From positions 62,001 to 126,000 of the forward strand of contig NZ_SELO01000006.1 of the NCBI RefSeq assembly GCF_004146235.1: DNA of 64,000 nt, given 5' to 3'. Below, piece after piece: positions 51,819 to 60,288 of this stretch; positions within the stretch are counted from its first letter, which is position 1, and each line of letters begins with the position of its first letter. Origin of the DNA: Tropicimonas sp. IMCC6043. Lineage in GTDB: Bacteria > Pseudomonadota > Alphaproteobacteria > Rhodobacterales > Rhodobacteraceae. Made by a program: the position numbers and the translations under genes. The notes beneath the pieces were generated by a model. That model was not told the origin of the DNA. It worked only from the letters and a program-made list of their open reading frames with translations, and did not search any database.

Positions 51819-52994
51819 CTAGCCGGAACGGGAACCTTGCTCCTTAGCGGGACGCGGCGAGAAAATCTCGCCATAGGTGTCCACCGGTCCGCCGCTGGCG
51901 AGATAATCATGCGCGATCTGCCAGGCACGCCGCGCTATCCGGTCGCGCCGCGGCGCATCGTCGAGAAGGGCGCCCACGACCTCGGGAAGATCCGAGAAAT
52001 CCCAGCGGCAGGCGACATAGCTCTCGTCGTCCCGGAACAGGTCGGGGGCGGTTCGCAGATGCGACATGTCGGGCTTCAGCAGCACCGCGCCGGCGGCAAT
52101 CGCCTCGATGTCCCGCCACGCGATCTCTCCGTAGCCGAACGGGCTGAAACAGATCTTCGAGCGCCGCAGCTCGGACATGAAAGCCCGTGAGGAGATCCCC
52201 GTCCCACTGGCGACGGCGAGAGGCCCGAGCCGTTCCACCGCCGCCATACCATGCCGGCGCATCTCTCCGTACCAGCCCTTCTTCTGCACGCCGCCGAGCC
52301 TTGCGTGGATGTCGATGTCCCGTTTGCCCTGCCCCGGTGGCTGTGTATCGAGCAGCAACGCCTCCAGATATGGCGCGGTCAGGAAATTCGGAGCGAGACG
52401 CAGCCGCGGCAGGATCGCGTCCGGGATGTACCAGTCGGTCGGCTCCTGCGGGCAGTCGTGGAGCCGGCCGTAGTACTCGGTGAGGTTGGTGTGGCCGTAG
52501 GTCGCGCGCAGGTGCTCGGCCGGATCGGCTAGCAGCGATTTCTTGAAGTAGAAATCGACATCGGGAAAGGTCGCGGCAAGCCGGATGTCGATATTGGCCG
52601 AGCTGTCGAGATAGGCGGTAACGGTCTCTGCCGGCAGCCCGGCGAGCAGCTGCGCGAGGCTGGCATGCCGTTCCGGCGGATCTGTCAGCCAGGATTGTGC
52701 GAGAACATGGGTGCAGTCGGACAAGCCAGCGGGCGGGCCGGAGGCGATGGCTTGGTCGGTGCTTAGAAGCCGGATTTCGACGCCGTGACGCTCCCGGAAC
52801 AGGCGGGAATACGACAGGAAGGGATAGACCGAGGCATAGGCGATCCGGCTCTGTTCGAACAGGATCAGCAGCCGCCGGCCGGCTCCGGGCCCGAACGGAC
52901 GCCCAAAGAAACGGTCATGAAGCTCGCGCACGACCCTTCGGCCGCGATGCGCCGAAACCTGCCGCAGAAGTGCCTTCACCGGGTCCGCTGACAT
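51819..52994 (-). CDS. Glycosyltransferase-like protein (GT-B/exostosin-like)
   Basis: A 391-residue cytoplasmic protein. The C-terminal part has the region KICFSPFGYGEIAWRDIEAIAAGAVL, with the conserved Glu and Gly pattern seen in GT-B and exostosin-like transferases, and DDESYVACRWDF. The N-terminal half carries a Rossmann-like RRLLILFEQSRIAYAS. ATG at 52994 follows AGGACCAG; a longer start at 53039 is possible. Donor and acceptor are unknown; no sugar-nucleotide genes are near. Confidence 0.65.
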   Translation of the reverse strand: MSADPVKALLRQVSAHRGRRVVRELHDRFFGRPFGPGAGRRLLILFEQSRIAYASVYPFLSYSRLFRERHGVEIRLLSTDQAIASGPPAGLSDCTHVLAQSWLTDPPERHASLAQLLAGLPAETVTAYLDSSANIDIRLAATFPDVDFYFKKSLLADPAEHLRATYGHTNLTEYYGRLHDCPQEPTDWYIPDAILPRLRLAPNFLTAPYLEALLLDTQPPGQGKRDIDIHARLGGVQKKGWYGEMRRHGMAAVERLGPLAVASGTGISSRAFMSELRRSKICFSPFGYGEIAWRDIEAIAAGAVLLKPDMSHLRTAPDLFRDDESYVACRWDFSDLPEVVGALLDDAPRRDRIARRAWQIAHDYLASGGPVDTYGEIFSPRPAKEQGSRSG

Positions 52995-53254
52995 CTGGTC
53001 CTGCCTCGTCCTGCGCGATTCATTCGTTTCAAATTCCATAAACCCAACGTGAGGCAACCTGCGCAAATTTCCCCGGTCTTGGCAACCGCGGCCTGCGCGA
53101 TGCGGGCCGGTCCGGACTGTGGCGGCGCCCCGCCGGTCGGACCGAACAGGGCAAGCGATTGCGTGACACCTTCCGAAGAACAGCGTATGTTGTGTCGCAA
53201 CCGGCCGAAGAGCGCCGGGCACGAGGCGTTACAGGCAATTCCAGGGGCAGACTC

Positions 53255-53818
53255 ATGGACCAGATTTCCAACTTCACCCGCCGCGGTTTTCTCGTCACCG
53301 CCGGCACGGCCGCGCTCGCGGGCTGCGCCAACGGGGTCAATTCCAGCGGCGGCTACAGGATCGACCAGCGGGTCGACGCGACGCGCAGCTTCCTTTTCTC
53401 GACTTATCCGGGAACCGCCGAGCTTGAGCAGAAGGCCGCGGGCGTGCTCTACATGCCGCTGATCACCAAGGCAGGGTTCTGGGTCGGCGGCAGCTACGGC
53501 ACCGGGGCGCTCCGGATCAACAACACGACGGTGGACTATTACGAGGCCCTGCAGGCCAATGTCGGGTTGCAGATCGGCGCGCAGCAATACGCCCACGCCC
53601 TGTTTTTCATGACCCCCGAGGCGCTGGAGAGCTTCCGGACCTCGCATGGCTGGTCGGTCGGGGCGGACGCGGAATACGCGCTGGTGGACCAGGGCGGCAA
53701 CCTCTCGGCCGAGACGCTCACGACGCTCGAGCCGGTGATTGCGCTGGTCTTTGCCCAGGCGGGGCTGATCGCGGGCGCGACGCTGGGCGGGACGAAATAT
53801 CGCCGGATCATCCCCTGA
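53255..53818 (+). CDS. SYLF/Ysc84-domain lipoprotein
   Basis: A 187-residue protein. The N-terminus TRRGFLVTAGTAALAGC combines a twin-Arg motif with a lipobox (LAGC), so it is probably exported through Tat and lipidated. The rest matches the SYLF (Ysc84-like) lipid-binding domain: AAGVLYMPLITKAGFWVGGSYGTG, VGLQIGAQQYAHALFFMT, and WSVGADAEYALV. Its role in bacteria is not clear. ATG at 53255 follows AGGGG. It is followed by a repeat-rich gap of 200 bp. Confidence 0.8.
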   Translation: MDQISNFTRRGFLVTAGTAALAGCANGVNSSGGYRIDQRVDATRSFLFSTYPGTAELEQKAAGVLYMPLITKAGFWVGGSYGTGALRINNTTVDYYEALQANVGLQIGAQQYAHALFFMTPEALESFRTSHGWSVGADAEYALVDQGGNLSAETLTTLEPVIALVFAQAGLIAGATLGGTKYRRIIP

Positions 53819-54018
53819 TTTCCGGTCCTATTGACCGAAACCGGGGTCGGCATCGACCCAAAATGCGTATGAAACGACCGGAAATCCGGTCGTTTCACAT
53901 GTTCTGGAGGCCGCCTGTCGGCTGAAACGGCAGTCTCGACCGCTTTTCCGGTCGGTTCGGCCTATGGTTTCGACCGATTTTGCGACTACCCTTGCCGTGG
54001 GTTAAGGGGTGAGGCGCG
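53819..54018. repeat. Repeat-rich gap: TTTCCGGTC/GACCGGAAA copies and an 11-bp hairpin
   Basis: TTTCCGGTC occurs at 53819-53827 and 53945-53953, its reverse complement GACCGGAAA at 53876-53884, and near copies at 53833 (GACCGAAA) and 53969. A perfect 11-bp stem with an AAAT loop spans 53871-53896. No gene is seen. It may contain the TPR gene promoter. Confidence 0.55.
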
Positions 54019-55758
54019 ATGCTGGCCGGTTCCGACAAGATTGCACATGCGGCGACTGTGCTGGTCAGCCTCAGAACGCTGGCAATGCCGACCGGCGTGT
54101 TGGCGGGAGTTGGCGCCGCGGCAACCGGCTACCTGTCGCTGCGCGAACTGATCCGGCAATTGCCGAAGGAAGCGCGGCCTATCGCAGCGCGCGTCGAGAC
54201 ACGGCTGAAGGAAGCTTTGGAATCGCCTGAGCTGAGCGACGACGTTCGCGCACTGCTGCCGCAGATGATCGAGGCCAGCATGCCCGCGCCGAGGGAGATC
54301 ATCGACAGAGGGATGGAGGCCGGGGACCTGGTCGAGGCCATGCTCGGGCGGCTCACGGACCGGGAACACCGGCTGCCCGCCAACCGGGACGCCTTCCGCG
54401 ACATCGTCACTCCGATCCTCGACGAGTTGCTGGACGACCCGGCGCTGAGCGGGCAACTGGCCCCGGCCTTTCAGCGGGCGGTGCTGGCGCAGCTAAGGGA
54501 GACGGCGGAAAGCCTCGCGCATCTGTCGGAAACCTATGGCTCTCTCGCAAAGTCGCTGGACGAACTGCGGGAGCTGCGGCGGAGCGATCTGGTGACCCTC
54601 GCGCTGGTCTTCGAGATCGAGCGTCCGCATGCGCTGAAGGACGCCGAACTGCGTGAGCTGCTGACGTTGAAGGCGGAGGAGCATCGGCGACTGAAGGCGG
54701 AGATCGACGCGCTACCGGGGCAGTATCAGCGGCTCTCCAATATCAAGGCGGCGGCGCAAGCAGCGGCGGAGGCGTTGCGGTTCGACGAGGTCGAGGAACT
54801 GCTTTCGGCGGCGCATGCGATCGAGCTGGACGAGGCGGCACGCTCGGCCGAGCTTCGGGCCGACAACGCGCTGCTGCGTGGGCGGGTGGAACAGGCGTTC
54901 GAGCTGCTCTCGGCGGCGGCGGACTCATTCCGACCGGTCGATCCACTGGAACCGGCGCGGCGGCGGCTGCTTTACGTGAAGGTGCTCTATGATCACGGGC
55001 TGCGCTATGGCGGGCCGGGGATGGCGTTCGCGGCACGAATGGCCCGTTGGGTGATCGCGGCCTGCCCAGAAGCGGAGGAGCGGGAGCTTTGTGCTCATGC
55101 TCAAAACGCACTGGCCATTTCACTGCAAGATCTGGGCAACCGTACGGGCGGGGAGGACAGCGCGCGGCTGCTCGACGAGGCGGTCGCGGCCATTCGCGCA
55201 GCGCTGCGCGTCCACACCGAGGCTTCGCATCCGGTGCTCTCGGCGACGACGAAGAACAACCTCGCCAACGCTCTCCGCCAACAGGGAAGCCGCACCGGCG
55301 GGGAGACGGGCTTGCGTTTGCTCGCTGAAGCGATCGCGACCTATCGCGCGGCGTTGCGCGTCCGCACCGAAGCGGCGCATTCGGTGGACTGGGCGATGAC
55401 GCAGAACAACCTCGCCAACGCCCTCGCTGCTCACGGAAACCGGATCCGCGGTGAGGACGGCGCACAGTGGATCGCCGAGGCAGTTGCGACTTATCGCGCG
55501 GCATTGCGCGTCTTCACCGAGGCGGCGCATCCGGTGAGTTGGGCGATGACACAGGAGAACATGGCGATCGCAGAAAAGGCGCTGGCCGAGAACGAGACGG
55601 TGGCGGCACCGCGCGCACATTTGCAGGCGGCGCTCGGGCATGTCGAGGCGGCGCTGCGGGTCTATGATCCGGCGCATATGGCTTACCGGCACGAAAAGGC
55701 GACCCGGCTGCGGCAGGAGATCATCGCGGCACTGGCGGCGCGCGACGGCGACGAGTGA
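54019..55758 (+). CDS. Membrane-anchored TPR protein with exact 50-codon repeats
   Basis: A 579-residue protein, not recognised as a named family. A hydrophobic segment (about residues 20-42, LAMPTGVLAGVGAAATGYLSL) suggests an N-terminal membrane anchor. Residues ~50-250 are helical and charged. The C-terminal third carries three tandem 50-residue units (362-411, 412-461, 462-511, DNA 55102-55551), each built on (K/Q)NNLANAL...RL(L/W)AEA...YRAALRV..EA.H, a long-type tetratricopeptide pattern, then a partial fourth. TPR arrays bind proteins, so it may act as a scaffold; such arrays also occur in bacterial conflict proteins, but no effector domain is visible. The stop codon lies in the left end of an inverted-repeat element. 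Confidence 0.7.
   Translation: MLAGSDKIAHAATVLVSLRTLAMPTGVLAGVGAAATGYLSLRELIRQLPKEARPIAARVETRLKEALESPELSDDVRALLPQMIEASMPAPREIIDRGMEAGDLVEAMLGRLTDREHRLPANRDAFRDIVTPILDELLDDPALSGQLAPAFQRAVLAQLRETAESLAHLSETYGSLAKSLDELRELRRSDLVTLALVFEIERPHALKDAELRELLTLKAEEHRRLKAEIDALPGQYQRLSNIKAAAQAAAEALRFDEVEELLSAAHAIELDEAARSAELRADNALLRGRVEQAFELLSAAADSFRPVDPLEPARRRLLYVKVLYDHGLRYGGPGMAFAARMARWVIAACPEAEERELCAHAQNALAISLQDLGNRTGGEDSARLLDEAVAAIRAALRVHTEASHPVLSATTKNNLANALRQQGSRTGGETGLRLLAEAIATYRAALRVRTEAAHSVDWAMTQNNLANALAAHGNRIRGEDGAQWIAEAVATYRAALRVFTEAAHPVSWAMTQENMAIAEKALAENETVAAPRAHLQAALGHVEAALRVYDPAHMAYRHEKATRLRQEIIAALAARDGDE
55102..55551 (+). repeat. Three tandem 150-bp (50-codon) repeats within the TPR gene
   Basis: Units 55102-55251, 55252-55401 and 55402-55551 keep exactly the same length and phase, as expected of recent tandem duplication or strong structural constraint. 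They are similar, not identical, at DNA level. Confidence 0.75.
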
Positions 55759-56076
55759 CACAGACTCCGGCTGATCGGTTCCAAAACAGGCCGGCATCGG
55801 CTCTAGGCAGGGGTTCGAGCCTGGCTCCATGGCGCGGGGCAGCGGCCGCAAGGCCGCCGCGCCATCGCCGGGCCGCCCCCACGGCCCGGCGATACGGTGC
55901 AGCCAGCGCATCATTCCGAGCTTTTTCGGAAACCGCACGATAAACCGCTTCATCCCACCGCCGGATCGCCGCGCCGCGGCCCGTCGATGGCGCGGCTCCG
56001 CACCCGGCGTTGGTGGAGTTCAGCCGGACGGCAACGACTTGTCCGATATCGGAACGGATCAACCGGACTCCGTATC
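55757..56076. mobile_element. About 320-bp MITE-like element with 26-bp terminal inverted repeats
   Basis: The two ends (55757-55782 and 56051-56076) are imperfect inverted repeats of 26 bases; most positions pair, with conserved CTCCGG/GTCCGG, TGATC and GTTCC blocks. Inside is a perfect 12-bp stem (ATCGCCGGGCCG at 55864-55875 with its complement 55882-55893). No transposase gene. The TPR gene stop (TGA 55756-55758) is at the left end. A related arm lies at about 61131-61271. I infer a non-autonomous repeat; a structured REP-like repeat is the alternative. Confidence 0.6.
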
Positions 56077-56276
56077 GGCCCCCCACATGCCACGGCCATG
56101 CGCTTGCGGAATACCCGAGCCGCGTCATCCGCCCAAAACAGCGAAATATCGCTCTCAAACGCCGTTTCAAAGCGCTCACACTGCGACTTGGCGTCCTTTT
56201 TCGGCAATCCCGCTTGCGTGGAGGGGCGTGCTTTCCTAACCCGCAGGCACAATCCACAATCACAGGGATCGATTCC
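55759..56276. other. 518-bp gap between the TPR gene and fba
   Basis: The first 318 bases are the inverted-repeat element. The last ~200 bases (56077-56276) lead into fba and hold its promoter by inference; no clear -35/-10 pair and no gene is seen. Confidence 0.5.
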
Positions 56277-57206
56277 ATGAAAGCCACACGTGCCGTTCAA
56301 AAGATCCTCGCCAATTACGAAGGCGAGACTCCCGGCGTGAAGGCCAACCTCTGCCGCATGCTGATGACCGGCAAGCTCGGCGGAACCGGCAAGATGATCG
56401 TCCTGCCCGTCGACCAGGGCTTCGAGCATGGCGCTCTGCGCTCGTTCGGCCCGAACCCCGCCGGCTATGACCCGCATTACCACTACCAGCTCGCCATCGA
56501 CGCCGGGCTGAACGCCTATGCCGCGCCGCTCGCCTCGCTCGAAGCCGGATCGGACACCTTTGCCGGCCAGATCCCGACGATCTGCAAGATGAACTCCGCC
56601 AACTCGCTGATGTCCGGCACCGCCGCCAAGGACCAGGCCGTGACCGCCTCCGTGGACGACGCGCTGCGCATTGGCGCATCGGCCATCGGCTTCACGATCT
56701 ACCCGGGCTCGGACGCGATGTTCGACATGTTCGAAGAGATCGTGGAGATGCGCAAGGAAGCCGCCTCCAAGGGCCTGCCGACCGTGATCTGGTCCTACCC
56801 GCGCGGCGAAGGCATCACGAAGGAGGGCGAAACCGCGATCGACGTGGACAGCTACGCCGCCCACATGGCCTGCCTGCTCGGCGCCCATATCGTCAAGATC
56901 AAGCTGCCGACCGACCACATCATGCAGGACGAGGCGCGCAAGGTGATCGAGCAGACCGGTGTCGACATCTCGACCCAGGCCGCCCGCGTCAAGCATTGCG
57001 TCGACGCCTGCTTTGCCGGCAAGCGCATCGTGATCTTCTCCGGCGGTGCCGCCAAGGGCTCCGACGCCGTCTATGACGACGCCCGCGCGATCCGCGACGG
57101 CGGCGGCAACGGTTCGATCCTCGGCCGGAACGCCTTCCAGCGCTCGCGCGAAGACGCCCTGAAGCTCTTCTCCAACCTGATCGACATCTACAAGGGCAAG
57201 GCCTGA
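56277..57206 (+). CDS. Class I fructose-bisphosphate aldolase
   Basis: Cleaves fructose-1,6-bisphosphate in glycolysis and forms it in gluconeogenesis. The 309-residue protein belongs to the bacterial class I DhnA/FbaB type, using a Schiff-base Lys rather than zinc. Motifs are MIVLPVDQGFEHGA near residue 43, HYHYQLAIDAGL, the candidate Lys in IVKIKLPTDH, and FSGGAAKGSD. ATG at 56277 has AGGGA upstream. A strong terminator follows. Confidence 0.92.
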   Translation: MKATRAVQKILANYEGETPGVKANLCRMLMTGKLGGTGKMIVLPVDQGFEHGALRSFGPNPAGYDPHYHYQLAIDAGLNAYAAPLASLEAGSDTFAGQIPTICKMNSANSLMSGTAAKDQAVTASVDDALRIGASAIGFTIYPGSDAMFDMFEEIVEMRKEAASKGLPTVIWSYPRGEGITKEGETAIDVDSYAAHMACLLGAHIVKIKLPTDHIMQDEARKVIEQTGVDISTQAARVKHCVDACFAGKRIVIFSGGAAKGSDAVYDDARAIRDGGGNGSILGRNAFQRSREDALKLFSNLIDIYKGKA

Positions 57207-57240
57207 TCCTTTCCCGCCCGGATCCCGGGACGACGTACAC

Positions 57241-57273
57241 GGGGCCCCGCAGGACTGTGCGGGGCCCCTTTTC
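57241..57273 (+). terminator. Intrinsic terminator after the aldolase gene
   Basis: A perfect 11-bp GC stem (GGGGCCCCGCA/TGCGGGGCCCC) with a six-base loop, followed by TTTT (57269-57272), 35 bp after the stop. Confidence 0.92.
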
Positions 57274-57437
57274 GTGCCGGATGTGGCGCGCGGTGTTGCC
57301 GGGCGAGGGAAGGCATCACTTGCATGAGGCCCCGGCGGGCGGAAGCGGCGCGGACAGGGGGCCGGTGTGGCCCTGCCGCCTGCGGCGGAATTATCCTTTC
57401 CCGGCCCGGCGGGGTGTTGTATGCAAGGCGGCGCAAT

Positions 57438-57449
57438 CGCGAATTCGCG
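57438..57449. promoter_or_regulatory. 12-bp perfect palindrome upstream of ilvN
   Basis: CGCGAATTCGCG lies 22 bp before the ilvN ATG. Self-complementary and close to the start, it could be an operator or simply a chance site. No promoter elements are clear. Confidence 0.3.
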
Positions 57450-57470
57450 CGCCAAGAACGAGGAATGCCC

Positions 57471-58034
57471 ATGTCCGCCCTCAAGATCGAGCAAGGCTCG
57501 TCGAAACATTCGGCCTATGATCTGCGCAACCCGAATGCGGAGGTCATCGAGACCCACACGCTTGCCGTGGTGGTGGACAACGAGGCCGGTGTATTGGCGC
57601 GCGTGATCGGGCTTTTCTCGGGGCGCGGCTACAATATCGAGAGCCTCACCGTGGCCGAGGTCGACCATACCGGTCACCGCTCGCGGATCACCATCGTCAC
57701 CACCGGCACGCCCGAGGTGATCGAGCAGATCAAGGCGCAGCTTGGACGGATGGTGCCGGTCTACGAGGTCCACGACCTGACGATCGAGGGGCCCTCGGTC
57801 GAGCGCGAGCTGGCGCTGCTGAAGGTCGCGGGCTCGGGCGAGAAGCGGGTCGAGGCGCTGCGGCTTGCGGATATCTTCCGGGCCAATGCGGTGGATTCGA
57901 CGCTGGAGAGTTTCATCTTCTCGATTGCCGGGGCGCCGGAGAAGATCGACGCCTTTGCCGAGCTGATGCGCCCGCTGGGTCTCGTCGAGATCGCCCGGAC
58001 CGGCGTCGCCGCGCTGACCCGCGGGTCGGACTAA
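57471..58034 (+). CDS. ilvN: Acetolactate synthase small (regulatory) subunit
   Basis: The ACT-domain subunit that gives valine feedback control to acetohydroxyacid synthase. The 187-residue protein has an N-terminal ACT domain (about residues 25-100: HTLAVVVDNEAGVLARVIGLFSGRGYNIESLTV) and a C-terminal second ACT-like domain (IFRANAVD, FSIAGAPEKIDAF). ATG at 57471 has AGGA six bases before it; 57465 is an alternative. The large subunit gene normally lies just upstream but is replaced here by the aldolase gene. Confidence 0.93.
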   Translation: MSALKIEQGSSKHSAYDLRNPNAEVIETHTLAVVVDNEAGVLARVIGLFSGRGYNIESLTVAEVDHTGHRSRITIVTTGTPEVIEQIKAQLGRMVPVYEVHDLTIEGPSVERELALLKVAGSGEKRVEALRLADIFRANAVDSTLESFIFSIAGAPEKIDAFAELMRPLGLVEIARTGVAALTRGSD

Positions 58035-58096
58035 GCCGGATCAGGGAGGCGGCGCGGCGGGGAACGCCGCCGCGATCGCCTTCGCGGCCCCCTGCC

Positions 58097-58651
58097 TCAG
58101 CTGCCCGCGGCCGCTTTCGCGATTGCCGGTCGGATCTTGCTTTCCAGAACCGATGTCGTGATCGGGCCGGCGAAGCGCAGCACGATCCGCCCCTGCCCGT
58201 CGATCACGAAGGTTTCGGGGCTGCCATAGACTCCCCAGTCGATCCCCGTCCGGCCCGTCGGGTCCGCACCCGAGAGCGTGAAGGGATCGCCGAGACCGTC
58301 GAGGAAGGCGCGCCCTTTCTCTTCGGTATCCTTGTAGTTCACGCCGTGGAGCGCGATTCCCTCCTCGGCGAGCTTCATCAACTGCGGGTGCTCGGCCCGG
58401 CAGGGCGCGCACCAGCTCGCCCAGAAATTCACCAGGGTGACCTCGCCCGTGCGCAGCGCTTCGTCGGTCAGCATCGGCCTGCCCGCGAATTCCACCAGAT
58501 CCAGCGCAGGCGCCGGCTTGCCGATGAACTCGGAGGGAAGCGCGTTCGGATCGTCCCGTTGCATTCCGAGGAAGAACAGCGCCGCCACGCTGAGAAATAT
58601 CAGCGGCGGCAGGATCAACATGAAGGAGATCTTCTTTTTCGCCTCAGCCAT
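58097..58651 (-). CDS. ccmG: Thiol:disulfide interchange protein CcmG/DsbE
   Basis: Reduces the apocytochrome CXXCH cysteines before haem attachment in the periplasm. The 184-residue thioredoxin-fold protein has one N-terminal anchor helix (residues 9-30) and the active site WASWCAPC with Cys81 and Cys84; GVYGSPETFVID supplies the cis-Pro region. It is the last gene of the ccmABCDG run, overlapping ccmD by eight bases. Confidence 0.94.
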   Translation of the reverse strand: MAEAKKKISFMLILPPLIFLSVAALFFLGMQRDDPNALPSEFIGKPAPALDLVEFAGRPMLTDEALRTGEVTLVNFWASWCAPCRAEHPQLMKLAEEGIALHGVNYKDTEEKGRAFLDGLGDPFTLSGADPTGRTGIDWGVYGSPETFVIDGQGRIVLRFAGPITTSVLESKIRPAIAKAAAGS

Positions 58652-58826
58652 CGGCCTTGCCTTTCGCGGTCGCTTTCGCCTGCCGGGCCGCCTCGACCTC
58701 ACGCAGGGCAGAACGGGTTTTAGCAGACTGACGCAGCGAGAGAAGCAGAAGCGCGAGCATCAACGCGATCGTGACCGCATAGGCCGAGAGCACCTCGACG
58801 GCGTATTTGCCGAGATCGGGCATCAT
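58644..58826 (-). CDS. ccmD: Haem exporter subunit CcmD
   Basis: A 60-residue membrane protein needed for CcmE release and for the CcmABCD complex. A single hydrophobic helix (about residues 14-33) sits between a short periplasmic start (MMPDLGKYAVEVL) and a basic cytoplasmic tail (RQSAKTRSALREVEAARQ). Its ATG overlaps the ccmC stop by four bases, and its end overlaps ccmG. Size and position make the call. Confidence 0.88.
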   Translation of the reverse strand: MMPDLGKYAVEVLSAYAVTIALMLALLLLSLRQSAKTRSALREVEAARQAKATAKGKADG

Positions 58827-59575
58827 GTCATCCGCTCCCGCGCCTGCAGCGCCTTCATCCGGCGCGCGCGCACCTCCGTCCGGGTGCGGATCAGGATCAG
58901 CAGCACGAAGAAGCCGACGAAGCCGGCGAGGCAGATCAGGAGCGGCCAGTAGAACACGTCCGACACGTTCTCTTCCTTGTCGAGCGAGAGCGACGCCCCC
59001 TGGTGCAGCCCCTGGTTCCAGAACACCAGCGCGTAGCGCGAGAGCACCGCGAAGACAGACCCGACGATGCAGAGAACGGCGGTGAGATCCGCCGCGGTGT
59101 CGTCGTTCTCGATCGCCGCCCAGAGCGCCATGTAGCCGAGATAGAACAGGAAGAGGACGAGGAAGGAGGTGAGCCGCGGATCCCAGGCCCACCAGGCGCC
59201 CCACATCGGTTGGCCCCAGATCGCGCCGGTGGCCAGCGCGATCATCGTCATCGTCGCCCCCACGGGCGCGGCGGCCTTGGCGGCGAGCGCCGAGACGTGG
59301 TGCCGCCGGATAAGCCAGATCAGCGAGGCCACAAGCATCATCAACCAGGCATTGATCGCGACCATCGCCGAGGGGACGTGGAGATAGATGATCTTCACCG
59401 TCGAGCCCTGGCGGTAGTCGTCCGGCGTGAAGAAGAATCCCCAGGCCAGCCCGACGATCAACGCCACGGTGGTGCCGGCCGCCACGAAGGGCAGCGTGGC
59501 GCCCGAGAGCGCCATGAAACGGCGGGGATTGGCATATTCCCAGAGCGAGCTGGGGCGAGGCAGCTTTTCAGACAT
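58823..59575 (-). CDS. ccmC: Haem transport membrane protein CcmC
   Basis: Delivers haem to the CcmE chaperone. The 250-residue protein has six TM helices and the periplasmic Trp-rich signature WGQPMWGAWWAWDPRLTS near residue 130; conserved His in YLHVPSAM and the tail RRHHVS. ATG at 59575 (MSEKL); the ccmB gene is upstream in the operon, 56 bp away. It is followed directly by ccmD. Confidence 0.95.
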   Translation of the reverse strand: MSEKLPRPSSLWEYANPRRFMALSGATLPFVAAGTTVALIVGLAWGFFFTPDDYRQGSTVKIIYLHVPSAMVAINAWLMMLVASLIWLIRRHHVSALAAKAAAPVGATMTMIALATGAIWGQPMWGAWWAWDPRLTSFLVLFLFYLGYMALWAAIENDDTAADLTAVLCIVGSVFAVLSRYALVFWNQGLHQGASLSLDKEENVSDVFYWPLLICLAGFVGFFVLLILIRTRTEVRARRMKALQARERMT

Positions 59576-59631
59576 GGCGGGGAAGGTAATCGTTCCTTGC
59601 GGCGCGCTCAACGTATCTCGGTTGCCGAATG

Positions 59632-60288
59632 TCAGCGCAGGTTGATGCGGATTGCCGCAGCCGAGGCGAAAGGCAGCAGCGCCAGCGTGGCCAGCGTGAT
59701 GCCGCCGAGCAGCGCCAGCGGCGTTTCGAGCGGCATTCCCTGCGCGCCGCGGCGGGCGACTTCCGCGCCGAAGATCAGCGTCGGCACATAGAGCGGCAGA
59801 ACGATCAGCGACAGGAGCAGCCCGCCGCGCTTGAGCCCGACCGTCAGCGCCGCGCCGAACGTGCCGATGACCGAGAGCGCCGGCGTGCCGATGGCCAGCG
59901 ACAGCGTCAGCCATTTGAAACCCGGCTCGGGCAGGTTCAGCAGGACACCGAGCGCTGGCGCGGCGAGGGTGAGCGGCAGACCGGTGGTCAGCCAGTGCGC
60001 CAGCGCCTTCACGGTCGCCACGCCTTCGAGCGGGATCGGGGCGGTGGCGAGCAGTTCCAGCGCACCGTCCTCGAAATCGAGCGCGAGGATCCGGTCGAGG
60101 GAGAGGAGGCAGGAGAGCAGCGCGCCGAGCCAGAGGATGCCGGCGGCGATGGGCGACAGCGTGCCGGAATCGGGGCCGACGGCGAAGGGTGTCAGTGTCA
60201 CCACGATCAGGAAGAAGGCGAGCGCCAGGCCGAAGCCGCCGCCGGCGCGCACCGACAGCGCGAGGTCACGCTTCAGCAGCGCGATCAC
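59632..60288 (-). CDS. ccmB: Haem exporter permease CcmB
   Basis: The 218-residue membrane permease of the CcmAB ABC transporter that powers haem transfer from CcmE. About six TM segments; the CcmB motif [13 protein letters not shown] and LPEPG region. Its ATG overlaps the ccmA stop by four bases, giving coupled synthesis of the ATPase and permease. Confidence 0.93.
   Translation of the reverse strand: MIALLKRDLALSVRAGGGFGLALAFFLIVVTLTPFAVGPDSGTLSPIAAGILWLGALLSCLLSLDRILALDFEDGALELLATAPIPLEGVATVKALAHWLTTGLPLTLAAPALGVLLNLPEPGFKWLTLSLAIGTPALSVIGTFGAALTVGLKRGGLLLSLIVLPLYVPTLIFGAEVARRGAQGMPLETPLALLGGITLATLALLPFASAAAIRINLR

Noticed and set aside
55808-55820. GGTTCGAGCC resembling a tRNA T-loop
   Set aside because: No acceptor, D or anticodon stems around it; it belongs to the repeated element.
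55832-56245. Short plus-strand frames between the TPR gene and fba
   Set aside because: They lie mostly in the inverted-repeat element and have no protein-like composition.
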